A stretch of 20,992 bases of DNA, taken from the NCBI GenBank assembly GCA_934378145.1, contig CAKXXW010000029.1, forward strand, positions 1-20,992, in the 5' to 3' direction. This stretch comes from an uncultured Eubacteriales bacterium (GTDB lineage: Bacteria; Bacillota; Clostridia; Oscillospirales; CAG-272). The position numbers and the translations under genes are program-made. Below are positions 7,432 through 14,281 of this stretch, in pieces. The notes beneath the pieces were generated by a model. The model worked only from the letters and a program-made list of their open reading frames with translations, searched no databases and had not been told where the DNA came from. The first letter of the stretch is position 1; each line of letters begins with the position of its first letter.

Positions 7432-7440
7432 GTGTTTAAT
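7423..7440. promoter_or_regulatory. Candidate ArsR-type operator
   Basis: ATTAAGCA-AG-TGTTTAAT is an 8-2-8 imperfect palindrome with one mismatch, AT-rich like known ArsR/SmtB operators. It overlaps the -35 of the regulator promoter and lies about 13-30 nt past the -10 of the efflux promoter, so one bound dimer could block both. Confidence 0.6.
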
Positions 7441-7460
7441 GATGAAAAGGAGAAAATGCT

Positions 7461-7679
7461 ATGAAAAAGATCTACTCGATCGAAGTCGACTGCGCGAACT
7501 GCGCGAACCTTATGGAAGAAGCCGCAAACAAGACAGAGGGCGTTGCATCTGCCGCAGTCAACTTCATGACCCAGAAAATGACGGTCGAATTCGCCGAGGG
7601 CGAGGATGAAAAGAAAGTAATGAAGAAGGTACTCAAAGCCTGTCGCCGAGTCGAACCCGACTGCGAGATAGAATTCTGA
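7461..7679 (+). CDS. Small heavy-metal-associated (HMA) domain protein
   Basis: A 72-residue protein that is a single ferredoxin-like HMA domain, with metal site VDCANCANLM (Cys11, Cys14). The acidic DCxxC form is more typical of Zn/Cd/Pb-handling domains than the MxCxxC of copper chaperones. AAAGGAG at 7446-7452 precedes the ATG by 8 nt. It sits 22 nt upstream of the P-type ATPase gene, and that ATPase lacks an N-terminal HMA domain. The likely role is a detached metal-binding domain or chaperone that delivers metal to the pump in the cytoplasm. A copper role is possible but less favoured by the pump type. Confidence 0.9.
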   Translation: MKKIYSIEVDCANCANLMEEAANKTEGVASAAVNFMTQKMTVEFAEGEDEKKVMKKVLKACRRVEPDCEIEF

Positions 7680-7701
7680 AACATCCTTCGGGAGAGACAT
7701 T

Positions 7702-9585
7702 ATGAAAAAAAAGCAAAAGATAATGCTCGTGCGCATCGCGGTGACTTCCGCCGCGCTGATCGCCCTGCATTTTATCCCCGTCACGGGGATACCGAGACTG
7801 CTCCTTTATATCGCAGTCTACATCCTCATCGGCTACGACATACTGAAAAAGGCGGGCTGGGGAATAATCCACGGCAGAGCCTTTGACGAAAACTTCCTTA
7901 TGGCTGTCGCAACGGTCGGAGCCTTCGGGCTTGCCATCTGGGAAAAGAGCGGAGAGTACACCGAGGGCATCGCCGTTATGCTCTTTTATCAGATTGGAGA
8001 GTTCTTCCAGAACATCGCCGTCGGAAAGAGCCGCAAGAGCATCACCTCGCTCATGGACATCCGCCCCGACTACGCGAATATCGAGCGCGACGGGACCCTT
8101 GTTCAGGTCAGCCCCGATGAGGTCGCGGTCGGAAGCATCATCACCGTCCAGCCGGGCGAGAAGGTGCCGCTTGACGGTACGGTCGTCGAGGGCGAATCGA
8201 GCCTCAATACCTGCGCCCTCACGGGCGAGAGCATGCCTCGCGATGTCAGGGTCGGCGACTCTGTGATCAGCGGTTGCATCAATATGAGCGGCGTGCTTAA
8301 GATCAGGACAGACAAGGAATTCGGCGAATCCACGGTGTCGAAGATCCTTGACCTTGTCGAGAATGCCAGCTCGAGAAAATCAAAGTCCGAGGCGTTCATC
8401 TCGCGCTTTGCAAAGATCTACACCCCCGCAGTCTGCGGAGCGGCTCTGCTGCTCGCCCTTGCGGGTCCCGGAATACGCTTCGCGCTCGGCATGGCGCCCG
8501 AATGGGATGTGTGGCTCTACCGCGCACTGACATTCCTCGTCGTGAGCTGCCCCTGCGCACTCGTCATCAGCATACCGCTCAGCTTCTTCGCCGGTATCGG
8601 CGGTGCGAGCCGCGACGGTATCCTTATAAAAGGCTCGAATTACCTTGAGCTGCTCTCGAAGACAAAATATGTCGTCTTCGACAAGACAGGAACCCTCACC
8701 GAGGGAGTCTTTGAGGTCACGGGAGTACATCACAACAGCCTCATCCGTGAAAGGCTGCTCGAATACGCCGCACACGCCGAATGTGCCTCCTCTCACCCGA
8801 TCAGCAAGAGCTTACAGAAGGCTTACGGAAAGCCGCTCGACCGCTCGCGCGTGACCGACATCGAGGAGATCAGCGGCCACGGAATAAAGGCTACCGTCGA
8901 CGGGCATAAGGTCGCGGTCGGCAACGCCAAGCTCATGAGGCTTATCGGAGTCGAACCCATCGAATGTCACAGCGTCGGCACGGTCATCCATGTCGCGGTC
9001 GACGGCGAATACGCCGGTCACATCGTCATTTCGGATATTGTGAAGCCGACATCGAAGGCGGCGATCGAGGCTCTCGGCCGCACCGGAGTAAAAAAGACCG
9101 TTATGCTCACGGGTGACGCAAAGGCAGTCGCCGAGAAGGTCGCCGGCGAACTTGGAGTCAACGAGGTACGCAGTGAGCTGCTTCCCGCCGACAAGGTAAA
9201 CGAGGTCGAAAAGCTGCTCGGTGAGAAGAAGAAGGGCGAAGTGCTCGCCTTCGTCGGGGACGGCATAAACGACGCGCCGGTGCTCACGAGAGCCGATATA
9301 GGCATTGCCATGGGAGCCATGGGCAGTGATGCGGCGATCGAAGCCGCCGACATAGTCCTTATGGACGATGATCCGATGAGGATCTCAACGGCTATCGGGA
9401 TCTCGCGCAAGTGCCTTCGCATCGTGAAAGAAAACATCGTCTTCTCTCTCATCGTGAAGTTTGCCTGCCTTGCATTGGCGGCGCTCGGCAAAGCCAACAT
9501 GTGGGTAGCTATCTTCGCCGATGTAGGCGTTATGATAATCGCCGTTCTCAACGCGATCCGCGCATTAAGGTATAAAGTAAAATAA
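7702..9585 (+). CDS. P1B-type heavy-metal translocating ATPase (Zn/Cd/Pb class)
   Basis: A 627-residue membrane pump that exports metal ions at the cost of ATP. The P-type landmarks are TGES (174-177, actuator), the CPC metal site in SCPCALVIS (Cys283, Cys285), phosphorylated Asp327 in DKTGTLT, SSHP (363-366) of the nucleotide domain, and GDGINDAP (519-526). Lys586 in helix 7 and FADVGV with Asp607 in helix 8 match the P1B-2 group (ZntA/CadA), so Zn2+, Cd2+ or Pb2+ are the likely substrates. There is no N-terminal HMA domain; the preceding small gene supplies it. GGGAGAG precedes the ATG. A terminator follows 9 nt after the stop. The class is confident; the exact metal is inferred. Confidence 0.93.
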   Translation: MKKKQKIMLVRIAVTSAALIALHFIPVTGIPRLLLYIAVYILIGYDILKKAGWGIIHGRAFDENFLMAVATVGAFGLAIWEKSGEYTEGIAVMLFYQIGEFFQNIAVGKSRKSITSLMDIRPDYANIERDGTLVQVSPDEVAVGSIITVQPGEKVPLDGTVVEGESSLNTCALTGESMPRDVRVGDSVISGCINMSGVLKIRTDKEFGESTVSKILDLVENASSRKSKSEAFISRFAKIYTPAVCGAALLLALAGPGIRFALGMAPEWDVWLYRALTFLVVSCPCALVISIPLSFFAGIGGASRDGILIKGSNYLELLSKTKYVVFDKTGTLTEGVFEVTGVHHNSLIRERLLEYAAHAECASSHPISKSLQKAYGKPLDRSRVTDIEEISGHGIKATVDGHKVAVGNAKLMRLIGVEPIECHSVGTVIHVAVDGEYAGHIVISDIVKPTSKAAIEALGRTGVKKTVMLTGDAKAVAEKVAGELGVNEVRSELLPADKVNEVEKLLGEKKKGEVLAFVGDGINDAPVLTRADIGIAMGAMGSDAAIEAADIVLMDDDPMRISTAIGISRKCLRIVKENIVFSLIVKFACLALAALGKANMWVAIFADVGVMIIAVLNAIRALRYKVK

Positions 9586-9594
9586 GTATAAAAT

Positions 9595-9619
9595 CCCGCA
9601 GGTACGCCTGCGGGTTTTT
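9595..9619 (+). terminator. Intrinsic terminator of the metal efflux operon
   Basis: The stem CCCGCAGG-TACG-CCTGCGGG (9595-9614) is followed directly by TTTTTG and a further T-run. Confidence 0.93.
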
Positions 9620-9651
9620 GTTTTTAGTGAGGTCTTCACTTTTTATCTTTT

Positions 9652-9793
9652 TGAAGTTTAGGTCAAGCCTTTCGGGAGGCTTGCGGTTTCCAAAGGCAGA
9701 GCCTTTGGTCGCCCTCTGCGGGCGGCGACGGGGGATGCGGGGCTCTGCCCCTGCACCCTGCAAGCCTTTGAAAAGGCTTGACCTAAACTTTCA
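9652..9793. mobile_element. MITE-like element with about 33-bp terminal inverted repeats
   Basis: The left end (9652-9684) and right end (9760-9793) are near-perfect inverted repeats, built on TGAA(A)GTTTAGGTCAAGCC and GGCTTGC. The interior is stacked with short hairpins, such as CCAAAGGC-AGA-GCCTTTGG (9690-9708) and GGGGC-TCT-GCCCC near 9739. There is no transposase, and no clear target-site duplication was found. It may be a non-autonomous transposable element or a structured intergenic repeat of another origin. Confidence 0.6.
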
Positions 9794-9807
9794 CAAACGC
9801 TTCGGGT

Positions 9808-9902
9808 GACGACTTCACTTTTCAGTGAATAAACCGCGATTCAACGCTGCGGGTCGCACCCGCAAAAGGCTTGACCTAAACTTTCACAAACGCTTCGGGT
9901 GA
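9808..9902. repeat. Dispersed intergenic repeat, copy 2
   Basis: It matches the window-start repeat, including GTGAATAAACCGCGAT and the stem GCGGGT/ACCCGC (9849-9854 and 9858-9863). It then continues into the 39-nt sequence that is also present at the right end of the adjacent MITE-like unit. Confidence 0.8.
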
Positions 9903-9928
9903 AGACCTCTCCCTTACCGGCACCTTAA

Positions 9929-10453
9929 TTAAAAGGCACAAACGCGATATGTGCCGGGCTTTCCGCTCTCCGAGGTGCCTATGAGAAAATCTTTCGCCAT
10001 GATAGTCTCCGGAAGGCTCGCACCCCTGATCCTCTCGTAGACCTTTCGCACCTTCTCCGCGTCGTCGTCCATATAAAGCGTCGAATGATACTTGTAATCC
10101 CTGTCGTATTCGTGAAGCGGTACGCCGTATTTCTCCTCTAAAACCCTATTAAGCCCGTCATGAAGCGCGTCAAGCTCGCGGCTCCGCTTTATCGCCACCC
10201 ATGTGATGACCCCGCAGTATTCTATCCCCGCGACACTCATCGGAAAGGCTCCCGTTCCGCGGTAGATCTCCTTGATATCGGCAATTACTTCCCCGACCCT
10301 TGCGTCGGGTACCTCAAACGAGATCTTCAACGATACATGAAGCGGTAGGGCTACCCCCTGCGGCACACAGCCGGCCTCTTCCATTGCCCTTTTTGCCAGC
10401 TCCCCGATCCCGCGGAGTTGACTGTCAACATCTATTCCTGTCCAGATATACAA
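9929..10453 (-). CDS. 2H phosphoesterase / 2'-5' RNA ligase-like (LigT) protein
   Basis: A 174-residue soluble protein with the two HxS/T motifs that define the 2H phosphoesterase fold: H39-V-S41 in LPLHVSLKI and H123-S-T125 in YKYHSTLYM, at typical spacing. The family ligates or hydrolyses 2'-5' or cyclic phosphodiester bonds in RNA or nucleotides; the substrate here is not predictable. Translation probably starts at a TTG (10453), with AAGGG 7 nt upstream. That site overlaps the end of the DUF2500 gene, whose stop lies only 4 nt before the TTG, so the two are likely translationally coupled. It is the last gene of the leftward M48-led operon. Confidence 0.85.
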   Translation of the reverse strand: MYIWTGIDVDSQLRGIGELAKRAMEEAGCVPQGVALPLHVSLKISFEVPDARVGEVIADIKEIYRGTGAFPMSVAGIEYCGVITWVAIKRSRELDALHDGLNRVLEEKYGVPLHEYDRDYKYHSTLYMDDDAEKVRKVYERIRGASLPETIMAKDFLIGTSESGKPGTYRVCAF

Positions 10454-10457
10454 GATC

Positions 10458-10835
10458 TCACCCTTCCCTCGTAAAGCCGATGAATTCCCTTCCGCGGAAG
10501 GTCAGGCTGCCGCGGTCGCCCTCCTGCAACAGTCCGAAATCGCGTCCCGAAAGGTGAAGCTCGATCCTGTCGCCGCTCTGCACCTGAAAGGTCACGAAGT
10601 AAACGGTGCTGCCTATCCCCATGTTGCGGCGGCGGTAAAGGTCTGTGCGCTTTGAAAGCACTGTTGCGGGAACTGTCAGCTTCGGCTGGCTGTCGTTTTT
10701 CTTCTGCTCCGACACCGTTCGTACGATCATAAATATAATCAGACCGATGGTTGCTGTAAATGTAAGGAAGAAAAGCACCATCATCACCGCCATAAACGGT
10801 ATCATAAAGTTCGAAAATCCAATCACATCATCCAT
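10458..10835 (-). CDS. DUF2500-family membrane-anchored protein
   Basis: A 125-residue protein with one strong hydrophobic segment (about 9-39) followed by a small beta-rich domain. The run VPATVLSKRTDLYRRR, then TVYFVTFQVQSGDRIELHL, SGRDFGLLQEGDRGSLTF and EFIGF is the DUF2500 pattern as I know it. Its function is not established. AAAGGAG precedes the ATG by 9 nt. It lies in the M48-small protein-DUF2500-LigT gene string, which suggests a cell-envelope role, but this is inference. Confidence 0.85.
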   Translation of the reverse strand: MDDVIGFSNFMIPFMAVMMVLFFLTFTATIGLIIFMIVRTVSEQKKNDSQPKLTVPATVLSKRTDLYRRRNMGIGSTVYFVTFQVQSGDRIELHLSGRDFGLLQEGDRGSLTFRGREFIGFTREG

Positions 10836-10865
10836 ATCGGATATCTCCTTTCATTGCGGAAAAGC

Positions 10866-11024
10866 TCACTCCGTCACATCGACGGCGAGCTCTTCGTCAA
10901 GCTCAAAAAATTTGCAGGGGTAAATGAAGTTTATATCGGGGTCGCTCTGAAGGCTCACATAGTAAAATTTATTTCCGGCGACCGAGGTAAAGAGCTTCCG
11001 GATCCTCAGTCGTTTTTCTTCCAC
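10866..11024 (-). CDS. Probable small protein of 52 residues, function unknown
   Basis: This open frame starts at GTG 11024, inside the last codons of the M48 gene (19-nt overlap), and ends 30 nt before the DUF2500 start. Its sequence looks protein-like, for example NKFYYVSLQSDPDINFIYPC and KFFELDEELAVDV. It contains aromatic and hydrophobic residues in a balanced mix, one Cys and an acidic tail. It fills what would otherwise be an unexplained 170-nt gap in an otherwise close-packed operon. No strong ribosome-binding site is visible (AAAGG lies about 17 nt upstream), so translation may depend on coupling to the M48 stop. I do not recognise a family. A frameshifted C-terminal extension of the M48 protein is the alternative. 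Confidence 0.5.
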   Translation of the reverse strand: MEEKRLRIRKLFTSVAGNKFYYVSLQSDPDINFIYPCKFFELDEELAVDVTE

Positions 11025-13066
11025 ACCGCCGAGCCGTGTACCTTTCCGACGGCAGCTCTTGTCTCGTCATCGAGCATAAAGAGCGAAAATTCGTGCGAAG
11101 GATAGGTGTCGAGGAAGTTAAATATCTTCTCCATCGTGCTGTCGATCCTCTCTTCGGAGGTATCCTTCACAAAATCTATCACGAAAACGCTCGTGCCGCG
11201 CTTATCCGAAAGTATCTTCTTTACAAGGTATATCGTCCCGATCGAGCCTTCGCCGGCGTTGACCATAAATTCAAGCATCGGCGGAAGCTCCTCTCCGAGT
11301 ATATCATCCTTTTCGAGCCTGTCACGCACGGTGAGCGAACACGCCTCGTCGGTCACAGCCCGCCTGTCCATGATCTCCCCCGACCTTGCGCGGTAATCCT
11401 CAAGCTGCTCTTTGAGTCCGCATTCGCAGCAGTAGGTACCTATCTTTTCAAGTCCCGCCACCGCATAGTTGTCGTTTATCTCTATCGCTTCCCATATACA
11501 GTCGATGCCGCGGTCGTCGTACCGGTCGAGAAGGACATCTCCCATAATGTAAAGGGCATGGGCGGTCGCATCGCGGTTTTCGGCTGTCTCGGTTATCTCA
11601 CGGCAAAGCTCAAGCTGCTCGTCATACCTGCCGAGCATACCGAGCGCGTCGATCACCGGACGCATCTCCTCGGCAACTATCGGCTTACCCGCCGCGATCC
11701 ATTCGTCGACTATCCTGTTATTTTCGGTAAAGTATTGCTTACGGTTCGCCTCGTAGTTCTCGGCAAGGAATTTGTGCGCCTGCGCGTTTCCGTATTCGAG
11801 CGCCTTGTCGCAATCCTTGCGGTAAGGCGTTCCCGCGTCGTCGGGAAGCGAATATTTCACATCCCCGAGCTTTACTCCGACAGCCTCGACCCTCTCGCGG
11901 ACTATCGGGTGTGAGGATATGCGGGGAGGCAGCTCGCGCTCCATAAGCTCAAACCAGAAGCCGTTCATCTCGGCGTAAGCGTTCTTGAATCCCCCGATGA
12001 TCCAGGATTCGGGATCCTCGCGCGCCTGCTCGGGGTCAAAGCAGTTATCATCTGTCCATGTCCGGTTCGCCCTCATGTATTTTTCGGTCATATTCAGCTT
12101 GACGAGCGCCGAGGCAAACGTCTCAGCCTGCCCCGGGACGCTCGCGATCACCGAATCGGCACCTGCCTCGATAAACTTTGACGCGGTGAACTGATAGATG
12201 ACATACTCAAAGCAGAAGACATCTACGGGGAGCCTGTAAGGTGCCGCACACAAGCCGAAAAGTCCCGAATCGTCAAGCGACAGGAAGTTTATTATCCCCC
12301 GCGGAAGGTTCTTCGGAGTGTACTTGCGGCTCATATGGGCAAATTCATGGAGAAGCACCGTGTAAAGCTCTTCCTCGGTCATTATCGCAAGCAGTCGGTC
12401 GCCGAGCTGTATCGAATATATGTTGCCGCGCGCATTCGCTATGCCGCAGTTGTCGTCGCCGAGTATTATTATGCGGATCTCACCGCTGAGCCCGACGGTC
12501 TTCATCGCCCTTTCCGCAAGCGAGTACAGCACGGGGTAATCATCCGGCTTTGAATATTCCGACCAGTCGAATCCCGAGTCAAAAAGGGTCGCAAAGATCC
12601 TGAAAAGAAGCCCGATATAAATATATACCGTTATGATGACAAAGACGGTTATCCATTCGCTGTCCTCGCTTCCCGTCGCAACGGCAAAACCCGCCGCAAA
12701 GGTTAGCGCCGCCGCTACCAGAGCAAGGAAGACCATATAGACTATCGACAGGGCGGCAATGCGCGAGAGCTTTTTGCCTACGGCATCAAGGTCGCCCTCG
12801 GCGTCCGCTTTCTTCTCCATCAGAACGCTTCCGACCTCGTCGTGTTTCATCTTATCCCTGCGGCGACTCCTCACCGCGGCGGTGACGGTGCTGACGACGG
12901 AAAGGATCACGATCAGTGCAGCGCACACTGCCATAGCGGCGACGGCGGCATTATGCCCGCCCGCGGCGGCTTTTCCCGCAGACATACCTCCGACAAATAT
13001 CAGGACCGCTACGAGCATCGAAAGTATCACCGCAAGAACAACGGATAATGACTGCTTTTTATTCAT
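11006..13066 (-). CDS. M48-family membrane metallopeptidase
   Basis: A 686-residue protein with about four membrane helices (7-27, 43-65, 102-128, 138-160) and then a peptidase domain. Its zinc site is LLHEFAHMSRKY (His240, Glu241, His244), with Glu300 in FIEAGADS as the likely third ligand, as in M48/HtpX-type proteases. The region after about residue 480 (ALYIMGDVLLDRYDDRGIDCIWEAIEI) looks helical and TPR-like. Members degrade or process membrane and envelope proteins. I start at the ATG 13066; the frame is open back to a TTG at 13189, but that extension lacks a good ribosome-binding site. No clear site precedes 13066 either; a 10-codon upstream frame (13075-13107) may couple translation. 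It heads a leftward operon. Confidence 0.87.
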   Translation of the reverse strand: MNKKQSLSVVLAVILSMLVAVLIFVGGMSAGKAAAGGHNAAVAAMAVCAALIVILSVVSTVTAAVRSRRRDKMKHDEVGSVLMEKKADAEGDLDAVGKKLSRIAALSIVYMVFLALVAAALTFAAGFAVATGSEDSEWITVFVIITVYIYIGLLFRIFATLFDSGFDWSEYSKPDDYPVLYSLAERAMKTVGLSGEIRIIILGDDNCGIANARGNIYSIQLGDRLLAIMTEEELYTVLLHEFAHMSRKYTPKNLPRGIINFLSLDDSGLFGLCAAPYRLPVDVFCFEYVIYQFTASKFIEAGADSVIASVPGQAETFASALVKLNMTEKYMRANRTWTDDNCFDPEQAREDPESWIIGGFKNAYAEMNGFWFELMERELPPRISSHPIVRERVEAVGVKLGDVKYSLPDDAGTPYRKDCDKALEYGNAQAHKFLAENYEANRKQYFTENNRIVDEWIAAGKPIVAEEMRPVIDALGMLGRYDEQLELCREITETAENRDATAHALYIMGDVLLDRYDDRGIDCIWEAIEINDNYAVAGLEKIGTYCCECGLKEQLEDYRARSGEIMDRRAVTDEACSLTVRDRLEKDDILGEELPPMLEFMVNAGEGSIGTIYLVKKILSDKRGTSVFVIDFVKDTSEERIDSTMEKIFNFLDTYPSHEFSLFMLDDETRAAVGKVHGSAVWKKND

Positions 13067-13074
13067 GGCTTCGG

Positions 13075-13107
13075 TTAATGACCGCGCCCTTCCCCCATAA
13101 TAGGCAC
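13075..13107 (-). promoter_or_regulatory. Candidate leader peptide frame upstream of the M48 gene
   Basis: GTG at 13107, preceded by AAAGGA (13118-13123) at 10 nt, opens a 10-codon frame (VPIMGEGRGH) that stops 8 nt before the M48 ATG. The M48 start has no convincing ribosome-binding site of its own, so re-initiation or coupling from this frame is plausible. The evidence is positional only. Confidence 0.3.
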
Positions 13108-13228
13108 GGCAAAAAAGTCCTTTCGTTATAATAAAAGGAATGAATTCCGCGCGAGCGGGAGCGGAAAGGCAAAGGGGCAACGACCGCAAAGGCTCTTTTT
13201 TTCGGCATAGACTTCATTCTTCTTTTTT

Positions 13229-13257
13229 ATTATACCATAAGTGCACCGCCTTTTCAA
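13229..13257 (-). promoter_or_regulatory. Promoter of the M48 operon
   Basis: Minus-strand -35 TTGAAA (13252-13257), 17-nt spacer, perfect -10 TATAAT (13229-13234). The leader to the M48 start is about 155 nt long. Confidence 0.75.
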
Positions 13258-13280
13258 TAGCCACACGCCTCGGCAAATAA

Positions 13281-13315
13281 AAAAACAGTCCGAGAATATC
13301 TCGGACTGTTTTTTT
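13281..13315. terminator. Bidirectional terminator after the methyltransferase gene
   Basis: The stem CAGTCCGAGA-ATA-TCTCGGACTG (13286-13308) has A-tracts on its left and a seven-T run on its right. Reading leftward, it stops the methyltransferase transcript and overlaps the last two bases of that gene's stop codon region; it also insulates the M48 promoter. Confidence 0.9.
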
Positions 13316-13967
13316 ATTTCGTGCAGCAGAAGTAGACCATCGACCCGTCAACATGAAGGTCAATGTCTCTGTACATACGATTCAGGATATTCCTAAGCTG
13401 TTCTTCCGTCGGAAACGGCGGAGTAAACCAGCCTTTCGCAGAAAGAATATTTTTTACGAGCCAATCGGTGATACCTGACTTACCTTTTATATAAAAGCAC
13501 GCGATAAATTTGCCTCCGGGCTTCAGCACCCGCCATGTTTCCCTAAATGCCTTTTTCTTATCGGGGAAAGCATGGAATCCGTTCATGGACAGCACGATAT
13601 CAAAGGTGTTACTCTCCATCGGCAACTTGCCCACATCCCCGCGGACACAGGATATGTTTGCTCTCTTCCGGAGCCTTTTCTTCGCCTGCTCTATCATATC
13701 CTCACTGTAATCAAGACAGGTTATCCGAGCCTTCGGCAACGATTTCCATTTTCTTTCGGTAAACACGGCTGTCCCGACCGGCACATCAAGGATCGTGCCG
13801 TCGAAATCATCCGGTATATAGGAAAGAACCTTATGCGCGATCTTCTTGTCGTCCGTTCCGCTCCAAAAAATTTTTATATACAGCCTGCTGAAGAAATTCC
13901 CCTGCGTGAGGACATCATCGTATATGTTTTTTGACGATTGATAAGCCTTTTTTATTTTATCTGCCAT
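13314..13967 (-). CDS. Class I SAM-dependent methyltransferase
   Basis: A 217-residue Rossmann-fold methyltransferase of the Methyltransf_11/UbiE-like type. Motif I is ILDVPVGTA (59-67), where the usual first Gly is Pro62. The acidic residue after strand 2 is in CLDYSED (Asp86). Further motifs are GDVGKLP (110-116), FDIVLSMNGFH (122-132) and RVLKPGGKF (146-154). The acceptor substrate is unknown. GGAGAAG lies just upstream of the ATG. The gene has its own promoter and terminator and looks lower in GC than its neighbours, which hints at separate acquisition. It lies upstream of, and points away from, the heme operon, with no evident functional link. Confidence 0.88.
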   Translation of the reverse strand: MADKIKKAYQSSKNIYDDVLTQGNFFSRLYIKIFWSGTDDKKIAHKVLSYIPDDFDGTILDVPVGTAVFTERKWKSLPKARITCLDYSEDMIEQAKKRLRKRANISCVRGDVGKLPMESNTFDIVLSMNGFHAFPDKKKAFRETWRVLKPGGKFIACFYIKGKSGITDWLVKNILSAKGWFTPPFPTEEQLRNILNRMYRDIDLHVDGSMVYFCCTK

Positions 13968-14004
13968 ACAGCTTCTCCGTTAGCTCACGATTTATCTTTG
14001 CGAT

Positions 14005-14033
14005 ATTATATCATAAGCCGTGCTAAAAATCAA
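14005..14033 (-). promoter_or_regulatory. Promoter of the methyltransferase gene
   Basis: Minus-strand -35 TTGATT (14028-14033), 17-nt spacer, perfect -10 TATAAT (14005-14010). Confidence 0.75.
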
Positions 14034-14123
14034 CCTCACAGGTTATCGGACGCCGCCCTTTTCGTAAGCCCTCTTTGCCGGCTGGTAAAAAAAGAATTCG
14101 TCGGAAAAATGTGAAAAAAGTAC

Positions 14124-14152
14124 TTGACAAGCCGCGGGGCGTGTGGTATACT
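14124..14152 (+). promoter_or_regulatory. Strong promoter of the heme/iron operon
   Basis: Consensus -35 TTGACA (14124-14129), 17-nt spacer, -10 TATACT (14147-14152). It is preceded by A-rich DNA that could act as an UP element. The first palindromic operator begins 11 nt after the -10, at or just past the transcription start. Confidence 0.88.
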
Positions 14153-14163
14153 GTTGCCATTCA

Positions 14164-14179
14164 GTTAGCCTGTGCTAAC
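14164..14179. promoter_or_regulatory. Operator 1, candidate DtxR-family site
   Basis: GTTAGC-CTGT-GCTAAC, a perfect 6-4-6 palindrome, covers roughly +5 to +20 of the transcript. Its GTTAG/CTAAC half-sites resemble DtxR-family boxes but are spaced wider than the classic 19-bp DtxR box. The DtxR-family gene at 19519 is the obvious candidate ligand. Confidence 0.75.
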
Positions 14180-14199
14180 CAAAGCGCCGTATAAGCAAA

Positions 14200-14230
14200 G
14201 ATCCGGCAAGTCATTGTCGGATCGTTTTTA
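14200..14230 (+). terminator. Terminator-like hairpin in the operon leader (possible attenuator)
   Basis: GATCCGGCAA-GTCA-TTGTCGGATC (10 bp, with one G-T pair) is followed by GTTTTTA. It lies between the two operators and before the first gene, so it would attenuate rather than end the operon. The T-run is short, so the strength is uncertain. Confidence 0.5.
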
Positions 14231-14238
14231 AGGCATGC

Positions 14239-14256
14239 GGTTAGCGTTTGCTAACC
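14239..14256. promoter_or_regulatory. Operator 2, candidate DtxR-family site
   Basis: GGTTAGC-GTTT-GCTAACC, a perfect 7-4-7 palindrome with the same half-site as operator 1, is centred 76 bp further downstream. It lies just upstream of the first gene's ribosome-binding site (AGAGG near 14270), where bound protein could act as a roadblock. Confidence 0.75.
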
Positions 14257-14281
14257 TAAATTTGATTCAGAGGTATAAAAA

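Larger units (their letters stand above)
9627..9911. repeat. Composite intergenic repeat cluster (MITE-like)
   Basis: Perfect 11-bp inverted ends GAGGTCTTCAC (9629-9639) and GTGAAGACCTC (9899-9909) bound the cluster. Inside lies a palindromic unit at 9652-9793 and a second unit at 9808-9890 that matches 1-82. A 39-nt exact direct repeat (9771-9809 and 9864-9902) joins them with a 93-bp period. It fills the gap between the convergent ATPase and 2H phosphoesterase genes and has no open frame worth calling. Confidence 0.85.

Noticed and set aside
7461..7679. HMA protein as a copper chaperone
   Set aside because: The DCxxC site and the Lys586/Asp607 features of the neighbouring pump fit Zn/Cd/Pb better; copper is not excluded.
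9627..9911. CRISPR array
   Set aside because: The repeats are inverted and nested, with at most two direct copies and no regular spacer pattern; no cas genes are present.
11036..11914. 292-residue frame on the + strand within the M48 gene
   Set aside because: It is a shadow of the M48 frame, without a domain, promoter or ribosome-binding site.
14153..14281. Riboswitch in the heme operon leader
   Set aside because: The leader is short and is explained by two operator palindromes and one hairpin; no known aptamer pattern was recognised.
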